From NCBI GenBank assembly GCA_000474255.1, contig BATO01000008.1, positions 1 through 64,000 of the forward strand: a stretch of DNA of 64,000 bases, read 5' to 3'. A program made the translations under genes and the position numbers. Within the stretch, counting starts at the first letter, position 1. Every line of letters begins with the position of its first letter. Source of the DNA: Aquipseudomonas alcaligenes MRY13-0052 (lineage in GTDB: Bacteria > Pseudomonadota > Gammaproteobacteria > Pseudomonadales > Pseudomonadaceae). This document shows positions 49,397 to 57,500 of the stretch, piece after piece. A model generated the notes under the pieces. It was not told the DNA's origin. It worked only from the letters and a program-made list of their open reading frames with translations, and ran no database searches.

Positions 49397-49518
49397 CTGT
49401 GGGAGCGGTTGCAGCCGCGATGTCCGCGCGAGTAAACATCCACGCTCCTAGATCATGTTTTGGCCCCCATCTGGCCTCGGAACATGCAACCGTCGCTCAC
49501 TTCGGACGTAGGGTGTGC
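49397..49518. repeat. REP elements before the IS
   Basis: GGGAGCGGTTGCAGCCGCGA (about 49400-49420) is a typical Pseudomonas REP. GTAGGGTGTGC at 49508-49518 is a REP half whose mirror GCACACCCTAC appears on the other side of the IS (from about 50814). The IS therefore seems to have split a palindromic REP. Confidence 0.65.
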
Positions 49519-49522
49519 TGCG

Positions 49523-50809
49523 TGTTTAGCCGGGATACATGGGTAACGCTTGTCGGGGGACATGGGTAACGGGTTGCTGGTCGTTACTTCTTCTCTCTCA
49601 GGTCGAACTGGCGGATTGTCTTATGGATGAAAATCACATCGTAGACACCATCCACACCGGTGGGGCGTATTGCGATTCGCTCGCCCAATAACCCACCACC
49701 GACGAACCGGCTTTTCCCTTTGAATTGCACCTGTCCGGTTCCCCCTACCTTGAGCACCTTGTCCTCCGGCTCGTACTCGATTTCCGGCAATTGCTCCGGG
49801 TACGCCCTTAGGCTTGGCTGATAGCGCGATATCGGTGGTAACTGGCCCAGCGCCTCATGAGGTCGTTGTTGGTTGTACTGGTCTCGCCATTGGTCCATCA
49901 CGCGCTGGCAGTGCTCCATGTCACTGAAGCTGCGATGCAGCAGCTCACGCTTGAGGGTTTGATGGAAACGCTCAAGCTTGCCTTGGGTCTGTGGGTGGTA
50001 AGGGCGGCTATGACTGACGTCGATGCCTAGGCGCATCAGCCAGACCTCCATCGCAGATAGGCCGCCCTCGATGTTTGAGCCCCAGGGCGGGCCGTTGTCG
50101 GCCGTTATCCGGCATGGCAGCCCATAGCGACGGAAAACCGTGGCCAGCTTGGGGCGCACCAGCTCCAGGCGTTCCCCTTCACAGCCCTCCAGGCAGAGCG
50201 CAAAGCGTGAATGGTCATCGAGTACCGTCAGCGGGTGGCAACGTGGTGAGTTGCGGTCCGAAAGATGGAAGTTGCCCTTGAAGTCGATCTGCCAGAGCTC
50301 GTTTGGCCGCTTGTGCTCGTAGCGATGGGTAGCTGGCGCCTGTACGTCCTCGGCGTGATAGCGCACCTGGCAGCCATGGCGCCGAAGAATCGCATCGAGG
50401 GTGCTGTGATGAGGGCGATCCATGGCCTTTGGCAACAGATGGAGCAGCTTGCGAGCGCCCCAATAAGGGAATTGGTGATGCAGGCGCACCACCTCTCGCT
50501 CCAGCTCGGCGCTGCTGCGTCCAGGACTCGTCAGCGGACGACGGGATTGGTCCTGCAGACCGGAATCACCCAGTTCTTGATATCGCTCCAGCCATTTGTA
50601 AGCCGTCTTGGGGCTGATGCCGTAGCGTCGACAGAGCTCCCGGATGTTGCTCTGCGGGTGTTGGGCCAACAGTACGAATTCACGTCGTATCGACATGGTG
50701 GTGCACTCCTGCCACGGCATCGCTCGAACTCCTCTTCGAAGGATCCCGTAAGCCTAAATGCGTTACCTATGTCTCCCGACACCTGTCACCTATGTCCCCC
50801 GGCTGAACA
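49523..50809 (-). mobile_element. IS481-family insertion sequence
   Basis: The element is about 1,287 bp with long imperfect terminal inverted repeats. The left end begins TGTTTAGCCGGGATACATGG; the right end, inverted, begins TGTTCAGCCGGGGGACATAG. Both contain internal GACATGGGTAACG-like subrepeats that extend to about 49 nt. It carries one transposase gene. No clear target duplication is seen beside the ends. It lies between convergent genes (the PAS-MCP gene and pedR2), so no gene is broken. Confidence 0.88.
49584..50720 (-). CDS. IS481-family transposase
   Basis: This 378-residue DDE transposase has an N-terminal helix-turn-helix (NIRELCRRYGISPKTAYKWL) and an rve integrase core. The acidic triad is seen as WQIDFKGNF (D), ITADNGPPWG (D) and GKLERFHQTLKREL (E). 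The frame is intact, length is normal for the family and the terminal repeats are present, so it is probably active or recently active. Antisense open frames across it are shadows. Confidence 0.93.
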   Translation of the reverse strand: MPWQECTTMSIRREFVLLAQHPQSNIRELCRRYGISPKTAYKWLERYQELGDSGLQDQSRRPLTSPGRSSAELEREVVRLHHQFPYWGARKLLHLLPKAMDRPHHSTLDAILRRHGCQVRYHAEDVQAPATHRYEHKRPNELWQIDFKGNFHLSDRNSPRCHPLTVLDDHSRFALCLEGCEGERLELVRPKLATVFRRYGLPCRITADNGPPWGSNIEGGLSAMEVWLMRLGIDVSHSRPYHPQTQGKLERFHQTLKRELLHRSFSDMEHCQRVMDQWRDQYNQQRPHEALGQLPPISRYQPSLRAYPEQLPEIEYEPEDKVLKVGGTGQVQFKGKSRFVGGGLLGERIAIRPTGVDGVYDVIFIHKTIRQFDLREKK

Positions 50810-50889
50810 CACGGCACACCCTACGGCACGCACTCATCCTGTCGAGTCCTCAGCTCAAGTCGTCACAGCAGAGCCGATGCCCTGCCCTA

Positions 50890-51525
50890 TCACCCCAGCC
50901 GCAATACCCCGGTATCGATGGCCAGGTGCACCAGCTCCGCCTGGGAGCTGACCTGCAGCTTGTTCTTCAGCATCGTCAGGTAGTTGGAAACCGTCTTGGC
51001 GCTGATGCACAGGTGCTCGGCGATGCTGCGTGCGGGCATGCCGCGGGCGAGCATGGTGAAGATTTCCAGCTCGCGCTGGGTCATGCCGGAGAGGCGCGGG
51101 TCGCCGGCCTGGTGCGCCGGGTGGCAGGCGAGCTGGGTGGCCAGGGGCTGCTCGATGTAGGCGTGCCCGGCGAGGATGCGCCGCACCGCTTCCACCAGCA
51201 CCTCGGGCGCGGAGTTCTTGGTGATGTAGCCGGCGGCACCGGCGTCCAGGGCCTGGCGCACCAGGGGCAGCTCGTCGTGCATGCTGAAGAACAGCACGCG
51301 CAACTGCGGCAGGCGTTGGCGCAGCCGGCGGGTGGTTTCCAGGCCGCTGATGCCCGGCAGCGAGAGGTCCATCACCACCAGGTTGGGAATGCTGTCCTGC
51401 ACCAGCTGCAGGGCCTGCTCGCCGCTGGCCGCTTCGCTCACCTCCACCTCGGGCAGCAGGCCGCGCAGCAGGCTGGCATAGCCCTGGCGCACCACGGAAT
51501 GGTCGTCCACCAGCAGGATCTTCAT
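50890..51525 (-). CDS. pedR2: PedR2/EraR LuxR-type response regulator
   Basis: This 211-residue NarL/LuxR-family regulator has a receiver with acidic pair VDDHSVV, acceptor Asp in VVMDLSLPGISG and Lys in GYITKNSAPE. The C-terminal LuxR helix-turn-helix reads LSGMTQRELEIFTMLARGMP and AEHLCISAKTVSNYLTMLKN. It starts 19 nt after the pedS2 stop. In P. aeruginosa the orthologue (ExaE/EraR) is needed for exaA expression; in P. putida PedR2 drives the lanthanide-dependent switch between pedE and pedH. It is the best candidate to bind the TACT-N5-GGTA boxes, since NarL-type regulators favour TAC-starting heptamers. Confidence 0.9.
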   Translation of the reverse strand: MKILLVDDHSVVRQGYASLLRGLLPEVEVSEAASGEQALQLVQDSIPNLVVMDLSLPGISGLETTRRLRQRLPQLRVLFFSMHDELPLVRQALDAGAAGYITKNSAPEVLVEAVRRILAGHAYIEQPLATQLACHPAHQAGDPRLSGMTQRELEIFTMLARGMPARSIAEHLCISAKTVSNYLTMLKNKLQVSSQAELVHLAIDTGVLRLG

Positions 51526-51544
51526 CGCAGGTTCTCCAGGTTGT

Positions 51545-52795
51545 TCAGGCTTCGCCCAGGGGAATGCTCAAGCGCACCAGCCAGCCGCCGCCGGCGCGGG
51601 TGCGCAGGCGCAGATCGCCACCCAGGCAGCGCGCCCGCTCCAGCATGGAACGCAGGCCGATGCCGGGCCGTGGCGGCTGCAAGGCGCCCCGGCCGTTGTC
51701 GCCCACCAGCAGGCGCAGGCGCCGGCCGCGGCGCTCCAGGCGCACGCTCACCGCACTGGCATCGGCGTGGCGGGCGATGTTGGTCAGGGCTTCCTGCAAC
51801 AGGCGGTAGAGATGGGCCTGGTCGGCGGTGGGCAGCACCGGCAGGTCCTCGCCCAGGCGCAACTGGCAATCGACGCCCTGGGCGCTGCGCCACTGCTCGG
51901 TGAGCAGCTCGATGGCCTCGCCCAGGTGCAGGCGCTCCAGCACCACGGGGTAAAGGTCACGCACCAGCGCGCGGAAGCTGTCCTGCATGCGCTGGCAGTT
52001 GTCCTCCAGGCTGCGCAGGGTGGCACCGGCGCCCGGCGCCTGGCCGGTCATGGAGCGCAACAGCAGCAGTTGCGCGCGGATGCCGGCGAGGTACTGGCCG
52101 ATGTCGTCGTGCAGGGCCAGGGCCAGGTGCTTGCGCTCGTGCTCCTGCAGCGCCAGCAGGGCGCGGGTCAGCTCGGCGTTGTCGTTGCGCACCTGCTCCA
52201 GGGTGCTGGCCATCTCGTTGAAGTGGCCGGCCAGCAAGCGTGCCTCGTGCAGCGAAGGCTGGTTGAGGCGTACCGCCAGGCGGCCCCGGGCGATCTCGTC
52301 GAAGCCGGCGCGCAGCTCGTCGAGCACCCGCAGGCCCCGGCGTACCGCGACGCGGATGGCCAGCAGGCTGAGGCCCAGGGCCAGGCCGAACAGCACCAGC
52401 AACTGGATGAGGGAGTCCTCCACCTCGTCCATCTCGTCCGCCGGGTCGACGCTGATCAGCACGCGGCGGCCATCGTCCAGTTGCAGCGGCTCGCCGTACT
52501 GCTCGGCGGGCGGGAACAGCCGCGCACCGAGCCAGGCGTCCAGGCCGCGTGGTTGTGAGGGCGTCTCGCCCTGCCAGTGGATGCGCACATGGCGCAGGCC
52601 CCGCGCCAGGGCCGACTCCAGGGCCTTGGGATCGCGCCGGGCGGCCTCGTGCAGGTACTCGACCACCGCGCGCGCGGCCACCATCTCGCGTTGCACGTCC
52701 TGGCTGGCCTGGCGCAGCAGCACCCCGGTACAGACCAGTGCCACTGCGGCGAAGAACAGCACCACCAGCAGGTTGATGCGGCCGAGGGTGCTCAT
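51545..52795 (-). CDS. pedS2: PedS2/EraS sensor histidine kinase
   Basis: This 416-residue membrane kinase has an N-terminal membrane segment (RINLLVVLFFAAVALVCTGV) and a periplasmic sensor of about 110 residues. A second membrane segment follows (LIQLLVLFGLALGLSLLAIR), then HAMP, HisKA_3 with HDDIGQYLAGIRAQ and a NarX-type ATPase (VGDNGRG). The periplasmic domain holds an acid-rich patch (DPADEMDEVEDS) that could contact metal ions. This is of note because P. putida PedS2 responds to lanthanides; the patch as sensor is inference. Its ATG overlaps the stop of a 40-codon gene (ATGA). Confidence 0.9.
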   Translation of the reverse strand: MSTLGRINLLVVLFFAAVALVCTGVLLRQASQDVQREMVAARAVVEYLHEAARRDPKALESALARGLRHVRIHWQGETPSQPRGLDAWLGARLFPPAEQYGEPLQLDDGRRVLISVDPADEMDEVEDSLIQLLVLFGLALGLSLLAIRVAVRRGLRVLDELRAGFDEIARGRLAVRLNQPSLHEARLLAGHFNEMASTLEQVRNDNAELTRALLALQEHERKHLALALHDDIGQYLAGIRAQLLLLRSMTGQAPGAGATLRSLEDNCQRMQDSFRALVRDLYPVVLERLHLGEAIELLTEQWRSAQGVDCQLRLGEDLPVLPTADQAHLYRLLQEALTNIARHADASAVSVRLERRGRRLRLLVGDNGRGALQPPRPGIGLRSMLERARCLGGDLRLRTRAGGGWLVRLSIPLGEA

Positions 52796-52914
52796 CGCCC
52801 GAGGCCCGATGAAAACGCCGCGGGGCGCGCAGCGGGGGACGCACGGAAGCCATCCACGCCGATCAGGCTGAGGATCAGCAGCACAGGCAGCAACAGGGTC
52901 TTGAGCACACGCAT
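52792..52914 (-). CDS. 40-residue mini-protein coupled to pedS2
   Basis: An ATG at 52914, with GGGAGG about 8 nt upstream, opens a 40-codon frame. The product begins MRVLKTLLLPVLLILSLIGV, a single hydrophobic stretch after two basic residues, and ends SSGLGR. The stop TGA overlaps the pedS2 ATG (ATGA). Good ribosome site, hydrophobic helix and translational coupling argue that it is real: a small membrane or secreted peptide, or a leader that controls kinase translation. I do not recognise a family. The box at 52977-52989 lies 62 nt upstream. Confidence 0.65.
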   Translation of the reverse strand: MRVLKTLLLPVLLILSLIGVDGFRASPAARPAAFSSGLGR

Positions 52915-52976
52915 GGCCGGGCCTCCCGGTCTCGTTCTTGTGCCTCCATGCTAGGGCCTTGGGCGAGCGGCCGGGC

Positions 52977-52989
52977 TACTACCTTGGTA
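52977..52989. promoter_or_regulatory. TACT-N5-GGTA box between pedS2 operon and ABC operon
   Basis: TACTACCTTGGTA is a perfect copy, 62 nt before the mini-gene and 81 nt before the divergent binding-protein gene. GCTACTTTC follows at 53000-53008 as near pqqA. If PedR2 binds here, the pedS2-pedR2 operon would be autoregulated together with the ABC operon. Confidence 0.6.
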
Positions 52990-53070
52990 CTGCCCCGGCG
53001 CTACTTTCTGCATATTTCCCCAGGCCCGGGGCGGCCCTAGGCTGGCGCTACAAGAACGGGAGCCCCCGCC

Positions 53071-54285
53071 ATGCGCCACCTTGCGCCCTATGCCCTGACC
53101 TACCTGCTGGCCCTGGCCGCCGCCGCGCTGCTGGCCAACCACGCCGTCGCCGCCGAGGCGCGCCAGCCGCTGGAGGTGCGCATCGGCTACCTCGGCTACA
53201 GCCCCGACCCGGGGCCGCTGCTGTCCAACGTCATCCCCGAGCCCCGCGACACCGGCTTGCGCGGCGCCGAGCTGGCGACCACCGACAACAACAGCACCGG
53301 GCGCTTCCTCAAGCAGCGCTACCAGTTGCTGGCGGCCAATGCCGAGAGCGAAGCCGAACTGCTGGACGCGGCGCGCCAACAGTATGACCAGGGCCTGCGC
53401 CTGTTCGTGGTCAACGCACCGGCGCCCCTGCTGCGCCAGCTCTCGGCGGCGCTGCCGGACAGCCTGCTGTTCAACGCCGGCGCCGCCGACGACGAACTGC
53501 GCACCGACGCCTGCCTGCCCAACGTGCTGCACAGCCTGCCCAGCCGCGCCATGCTCGCCGACGCCCTGGTGCAGTTCCTCGCCCTGCGCCAGTGGAAGCG
53601 CTGGCTGCTGGTGGTCGGCCCGCGCCCCGAGGACCAGGCCTACGCCGCCGCCCTGCGTCGCGCCGCCGGGCGCTTCGGCCTGACGATCATCGGCGAGAAG
53701 CCCTGGACCTTCGACAACGAGCAGCGCCGCAGCGCCCAGGCCGACATGCCGCTGTTCACCCAGGCCGACGACTATGACGGCGTGCTGGTGGCCGACGAGC
53801 GCGGCGACTTCGGCGAGTACCTGCCCTACAACACCTGGCTGCCGCGCCCGGTGGCCGGCACCCAGGGCCTGGTGCCCACCGGCTGGCACAAGACGGTGGA
53901 AACCTATGGCGCGGCGCAACTGCAGAAGCGCTTCGAGGACCTCACCGGGCGCTGGATGAACGATCGCGATTTCGCCGCCTGGGTGGCCGTGCGCAGCATC
54001 GCCAGCGCGGTGACCCGCCTGAGCGCCACCGACGCCGCCGTGATCCGCGCCCTGGAGCTGTCGCCGGACCTGCCCCTGGACGGCTTCAAGGGCCGCAAGC
54101 TGAGCTACCGCCCCTGGGACGGCCAGTTGCGCCAGCCCATCGAGCTGATCCAGCCACGCGCGCTGATCAGCACCTCGCCCCAGGAGGGTTTTCTCCACCC
54201 CTTCAGCGAACTCGACACCCTCGGCCACGACGCGCCGGAGAGCCGCTGCCGCCTGGCCGAAGCCGCCCTGCAAGCCACGCCATGA
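53071..54285 (+). CDS. PQQ-associated ABC transporter substrate-binding protein
   Basis: This 404-residue periplasmic binding protein of the branched-chain-amino-acid type (signal peptide ending NHAVAA) is of the kind found with PQQ dehydrogenases. The ligand fold shows VRIGYLGYSPDPGPLLSNVI and later WLLVVGPRPEDQAYAAALRR. Its stop overlaps the next start (ATGA), the first of three such overlaps. The four genes 53071-56799 correspond in order to the P. putida transporter called PedA1A2BC, reported to help growth on lanthanides. Whether the ligand is a metal complex, an alcohol or something else is not visible. Confidence 0.87.
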   Translation: MRHLAPYALTYLLALAAAALLANHAVAAEARQPLEVRIGYLGYSPDPGPLLSNVIPEPRDTGLRGAELATTDNNSTGRFLKQRYQLLAANAESEAELLDAARQQYDQGLRLFVVNAPAPLLRQLSAALPDSLLFNAGAADDELRTDACLPNVLHSLPSRAMLADALVQFLALRQWKRWLLVVGPRPEDQAYAAALRRAAGRFGLTIIGEKPWTFDNEQRRSAQADMPLFTQADDYDGVLVADERGDFGEYLPYNTWLPRPVAGTQGLVPTGWHKTVETYGAAQLQKRFEDLTGRWMNDRDFAAWVAVRSIASAVTRLSATDAAVIRALELSPDLPLDGFKGRKLSYRPWDGQLRQPIELIQPRALISTSPQEGFLHPFSELDTLGHDAPESRCRLAEAALQATP

Positions 54286-55277
54286 ACGCCCAGAACAAGG
54301 ACCCCGCCATGCCCCGCCTCCCCCTCACCCTGCTCGGCGCCGCGCTGCTGCTGGCCAGCGGCGCCACCTTCGCCGCCACCGCCTACGTCTCCAACGAGAA
54401 GGACAACGCCGTCAGCGTGATCGACATGGACAGCCTGACGGTCACCGCCAGCCTGCCGGTGGGCAAGCGCCCGCGCGGCCTGGCGCTGTCCAGCGACAAC
54501 CGGCTGCTGTACATCTGCGCCAGCGATTCGGACACCGTGCAGGTGATGGACCTGGCCACGCGGCAGATCATCAAGGAGCTGCCCTCCGGCGCCGACCCCG
54601 AGCAGTTCGCCCTGCACCCCAACGACCGCTGGCTGTACATCTCCAACGAGGACGATGCGCTGGTCACGGTGGTCGACACCCAGAGCAGCCAGGTGCTGGC
54701 GCAGATCGACGTCGGCGTGGAGCCCGAGGGCATGGCGGTGAGCCCGGACGGCAAGTGGGCGATCAACACCAGCGAGACCACCAACATGCTGCACTGGATC
54801 GACACCTCGACCCAGACGCTGGTGGACAACACCCTGGTGGACCAGCGCCCGCGCCATGTGGAGTTCGACCACGACGGCAAGCGCCTGTGGGCTTCGGCTG
54901 AGATCGGCGGCACCGTCACCGTGGTCGACGTGGCCACGCGCAGCATCCAGAAGACCCTGCGCTTCCAGATCAAGGGCGTGCACCCGGACAAGGTGCAGCC
55001 GGTGGGGGTCAAGCTGACCCGCGACGGCCGCTACGCCTTCGTGGCCCTGGGCCCGGCCAACCATGTGGCGGTGGTGGATGCGAAAACCCTGGAGGTGCTC
55101 GACTACCTGCTGGTGGGCCGGCGCGTCTGGCACCTGGCCTTCAGCCCCGACGAGAAGACCCTGCTGGCCACCAACGGCATCAGCGGCGACGTCTCGGTGA
55201 TCGACGTCGACAGCCTCAAGGTGACCCGGTCGATCAAGGTCGGCCGCTACCCCTGGGGCGTGGTGGTGGCGCCATGA
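54282..55277 (+). CDS. PQQ-associated YVTN beta-propeller protein
   Basis: This 331-residue exported seven-bladed propeller has a signal peptide to GATFA. Repeats are typical of YVTN proteins: AYVSNEKDNAVSVIDMDSLT, SDNRLLYICASDSDTVQVMD and GDVSVIDVDSLKVTRSIKVG. No PQQ-binding or metal motif is evident. A second ATG (codon 10, MPRLPLTLLG) could be the start of the mature leader. It overlaps both neighbours by ATGA, so stoichiometric translation with the transporter is likely. Confidence 0.87.
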   Translation: MNAQNKDPAMPRLPLTLLGAALLLASGATFAATAYVSNEKDNAVSVIDMDSLTVTASLPVGKRPRGLALSSDNRLLYICASDSDTVQVMDLATRQIIKELPSGADPEQFALHPNDRWLYISNEDDALVTVVDTQSSQVLAQIDVGVEPEGMAVSPDGKWAINTSETTNMLHWIDTSTQTLVDNTLVDQRPRHVEFDHDGKRLWASAEIGGTVTVVDVATRSIQKTLRFQIKGVHPDKVQPVGVKLTRDGRYAFVALGPANHVAVVDAKTLEVLDYLLVGRRVWHLAFSPDEKTLLATNGISGDVSVIDVDSLKVTRSIKVGRYPWGVVVAP

Positions 55278-56005
55278 ACGCACTGGAGGTGGAGGGCGTT
55301 GGCTTCGACTACGGCCCGCGCCGCGCACTGGATGAGGTGAGTTTCGCCCTGGAGCCGGGCCGCTTCACCGCGCTGCTGGGCCCCAACGGCGCCGGCAAGT
55401 CCACCCTGGTGGCGCTGCTCAGCCGCCTCTACGACCTGCAGCGCGGCGATATCCGCGTCGCCGGCCATTCCCTGCGCCAGCAGCCGCGCCTGGCCCTGCG
55501 CCAGCTCGGCGTGGTGTTCCAGCAGAGCACCCTGGACCTCGACCTCTCGGTGGAGCAGAACCTGCGCTACCACGCCGCCCTGCAGGGCATGCCGCGCCAG
55601 CTGGCGGCCGCGCGCATCGACCAGGAGCTGGCGCGCCAGGGCCTGGGCGAACGCCGCTGCGACAGCGTGCGCGCGCTCAATGGCGGCCACCGCCGGCGCG
55701 TGGAAATCGCCCGCGCCCTGCTCCACCGCCCTCGCCTGCTGCTGCTCGACGAAGCCAGCGTCGGCCTCGACCCGGCCAGCCGCCAGGCCCTCAACCACCA
55801 CGTGCGCCAACTGTGCGACGACGAAGGCCTGAGCGTGCTGTGGACCACTCACCTGCTGGACGAAGTACGCGGCGAGGACGCCCTGCTGGTGCTCGACCAG
55901 GGCCGCCTGGTGGCCTCCGGCACCGCCGGCGAGCTGAGTGCGGCCCATGGCGGCGGCCTGGCCGGTGCCTTCGGCGAGCTCACCCGGCCGAGGGCGCGGG
56001 CATGA
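55274..56005 (+). CDS. PQQ-associated ABC transporter ATP-binding protein
   Basis: This 243-residue ATPase has Walker A GPNGAGKST, Q-loop VVFQQST, Walker B LLLLDEASVGLD and the H-switch TTHLLDE. The signature motif is LNGGHRRR rather than LSGGQ, an unusual change at a residue that contacts ATP. It belongs to the subfamily linked with ABC-2 exporters (DrrA/NodI-like). Start overlaps the propeller gene, and the stop overlaps the permease start. Confidence 0.9.
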   Translation: MNALEVEGVGFDYGPRRALDEVSFALEPGRFTALLGPNGAGKSTLVALLSRLYDLQRGDIRVAGHSLRQQPRLALRQLGVVFQQSTLDLDLSVEQNLRYHAALQGMPRQLAAARIDQELARQGLGERRCDSVRALNGGHRRRVEIARALLHRPRLLLLDEASVGLDPASRQALNHHVRQLCDDEGLSVLWTTHLLDEVRGEDALLVLDQGRLVASGTAGELSAAHGGGLAGAFGELTRPRARA

Positions 56006-56799
56006 ACGCCGGTGCTTATTGGCAATGCCTGCGCGGTATCGTCGGGCGCGAGTGGCTGCGCTTCGTGCTGCAGCGCTCGCGCTTTCTCAGCGCCCTGGTG
56101 CGGCCGCTGCTGTGGCTGCTGGTGTTCGCCGCCGGCTTCCGCGCGGCGCTGGGCATCGCCATCATCGACCCCTACGCCACCTACATCACCTACGAGACCT
56201 ACATCGTCCCGGGGCTGGCCTGCATGATCCTGCTGTTCAACGGCATGCAGGGCTCGCTGTCGATGGTCTACGACCGCGAGATGGGCAGCATGCGCGTGCT
56301 GCTCACCAGCCCGCTGCCGCGCCCCTTCCTGCTCGGCGCCAAGCTGCTGGCCACGGCGCTGGTGTCGCTGCTGCAGGTGTATGCCTTTCTCGCCATCGCC
56401 TGGCTCTATGGCGTGCAACCGCCGGCCTGGGGCCTGCTCGCCGCCCTGCCCGCGCTGCTGCTGGCGGCGCTGCTGCTCAGTGCCCTGGGGCTGCTGCTGT
56501 CGAACTTCATCCGCCAGTTGGAGAACTTCGCCGGGGTGATGAATTTCGTGATCTTCCCGCTGTTCTTCCTCTCCTCGGCGCTCTACCCCCTGTGGAAGAT
56601 GCGCGAGGCCAGCGAGTGGCTGTACTGGCTGTGCGCGGCCAATCCCTTCAGCCACGCGGTGGAGCTGGTGCGCTTCGCCCTGTACGAACGGCTCAACCCG
56701 CTGGCGCTGGGCGTGTGCCTGGGCCTGACGCTGGTCTTCGCGGTGGCGGCGGTGGCCAGCTTCAACCCGCAGCACGCGGCGCTGCGCCGGGCCGGCTGA
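56002..56799 (+). CDS. PQQ-associated ABC-2 type permease
   Basis: This 265-residue membrane protein has six hydrophobic segments (for example LVRPLLWLLVFAAGF, LGAKLLATALVSLLQVYAFL, NFVIFPLFFLSSALYPLW). It has the ABC-2 signature around NPFSHAVELVRFALYERLNP. Such permeases usually export, yet the operon starts with a binding protein normally used for import. That mix of parts is a feature of this PQQ-linked system. Confidence 0.9.
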   Translation: MNAGAYWQCLRGIVGREWLRFVLQRSRFLSALVRPLLWLLVFAAGFRAALGIAIIDPYATYITYETYIVPGLACMILLFNGMQGSLSMVYDREMGSMRVLLTSPLPRPFLLGAKLLATALVSLLQVYAFLAIAWLYGVQPPAWGLLAALPALLLAALLLSALGLLLSNFIRQLENFAGVMNFVIFPLFFLSSALYPLWKMREASEWLYWLCAANPFSHAVELVRFALYERLNPLALGVCLGLTLVFAVAAVASFNPQHAALRRAG

Positions 56800-56809
56800 G
56801 GCGGAAAAC

Positions 56810-56822
56810 TACTACTTTGGTA
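56810..56822 (+). promoter_or_regulatory. TACT-N5-GGTA box upstream of the CX3CW gene
   Basis: TACTACTTTGGTA is a perfect copy, 83 nt before the ATG at 56906 and 11 nt after the permease stop. It gives the last gene of the block its own promoter region. Confidence 0.55.
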
Positions 56823-56905
56823 CGGGTTTCCCTCTCCAACGTAGGATTTCCAAAGGCGCGCGGCTGGCTTGTAATGCGGGCCATAAGAATAAAGAGATGC
56901 CTGCC

Positions 56906-57451
56906 ATGCGAGTCCTCATCGCCTCACTGCTGTGCCTGCCCCTCCTGTTTTCGGCCGCTGCCCGGGCCGACGCCGAGCCGTCGCTGTTCTCCGCCGACGG
57001 CTACCGCACCGACCGCTACCGCAGCCCCACGCCCGCCGAGGCCGACCACGCCCGCACCCTGGACACCGCCGGCCTGCGCGAGCTGCTGGCGCGCGACCCG
57101 CGCACCCAGCTGATCGACGTCTACCGCCGCCAGTTCCTCGAAGGCCGCTTCATCGCCGACGCCCCCCACGCCAACCTGCCCGGCAGCCTGTGGCTGGCCA
57201 ACACCGGCAACGGCGAGCTGGACGCGCGCTGGCAGGCCTACTTCGCCGAAAACCTGAAGAAGGCGAGCCAGGGCGACCTGCACTGGCCGCTGGTGTTCTA
57301 CTGCCGTTCCGACTGCTGGTTGAGCTGGAACGCGCAACGGCGCGCCCATGCACTGGGCTACCGCAATCTCTACTGGTACCGTGACGGCATCGACGCCTGG
57401 GAACAGGCCGGCCTGCCACTGCAACCCGCCGAGCCCGTGCCCCTGCCCTGA
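56906..57451 (+). CDS. PQQ-catabolism-associated CXXCW-type rhodanese-like protein
   Basis: This 181-residue exported protein has a signal peptide to AAARA and a rhodanese-like fold. The signature is FYCRSDCWLSWN, here strictly C-X3-C-W, ahead of NLYWYRDGIDAWEQAGLP. It belongs to the family found with PQQ-dependent alcohol and methanol oxidation (PP_2666 position). A start at 56897 (three codons earlier) is equally open; 56906 has the better-spaced AGAG. The two cysteines could bind a metal or form a redox pair; the role is unknown. Confidence 0.87.
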   Translation: MRVLIASLLCLPLLFSAAARADAEPSLFSADGYRTDRYRSPTPAEADHARTLDTAGLRELLARDPRTQLIDVYRRQFLEGRFIADAPHANLPGSLWLANTGNGELDARWQAYFAENLKKASQGDLHWPLVFYCRSDCWLSWNAQRRAHALGYRNLYWYRDGIDAWEQAGLPLQPAEPVPLP

Positions 57452-57500
57452 ATCCGCGCCCGACAGCCCCTCCATAATCAGAACAATGAGGTGAATGGCC

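Noticed and set aside
53071-56799. Ordinary branched-chain amino-acid importer
   Set aside because: There are no LivH/LivM-type permeases; the permease is ABC-2 type and a YVTN propeller is built into the operon, which matches the PQQ-linked system instead.
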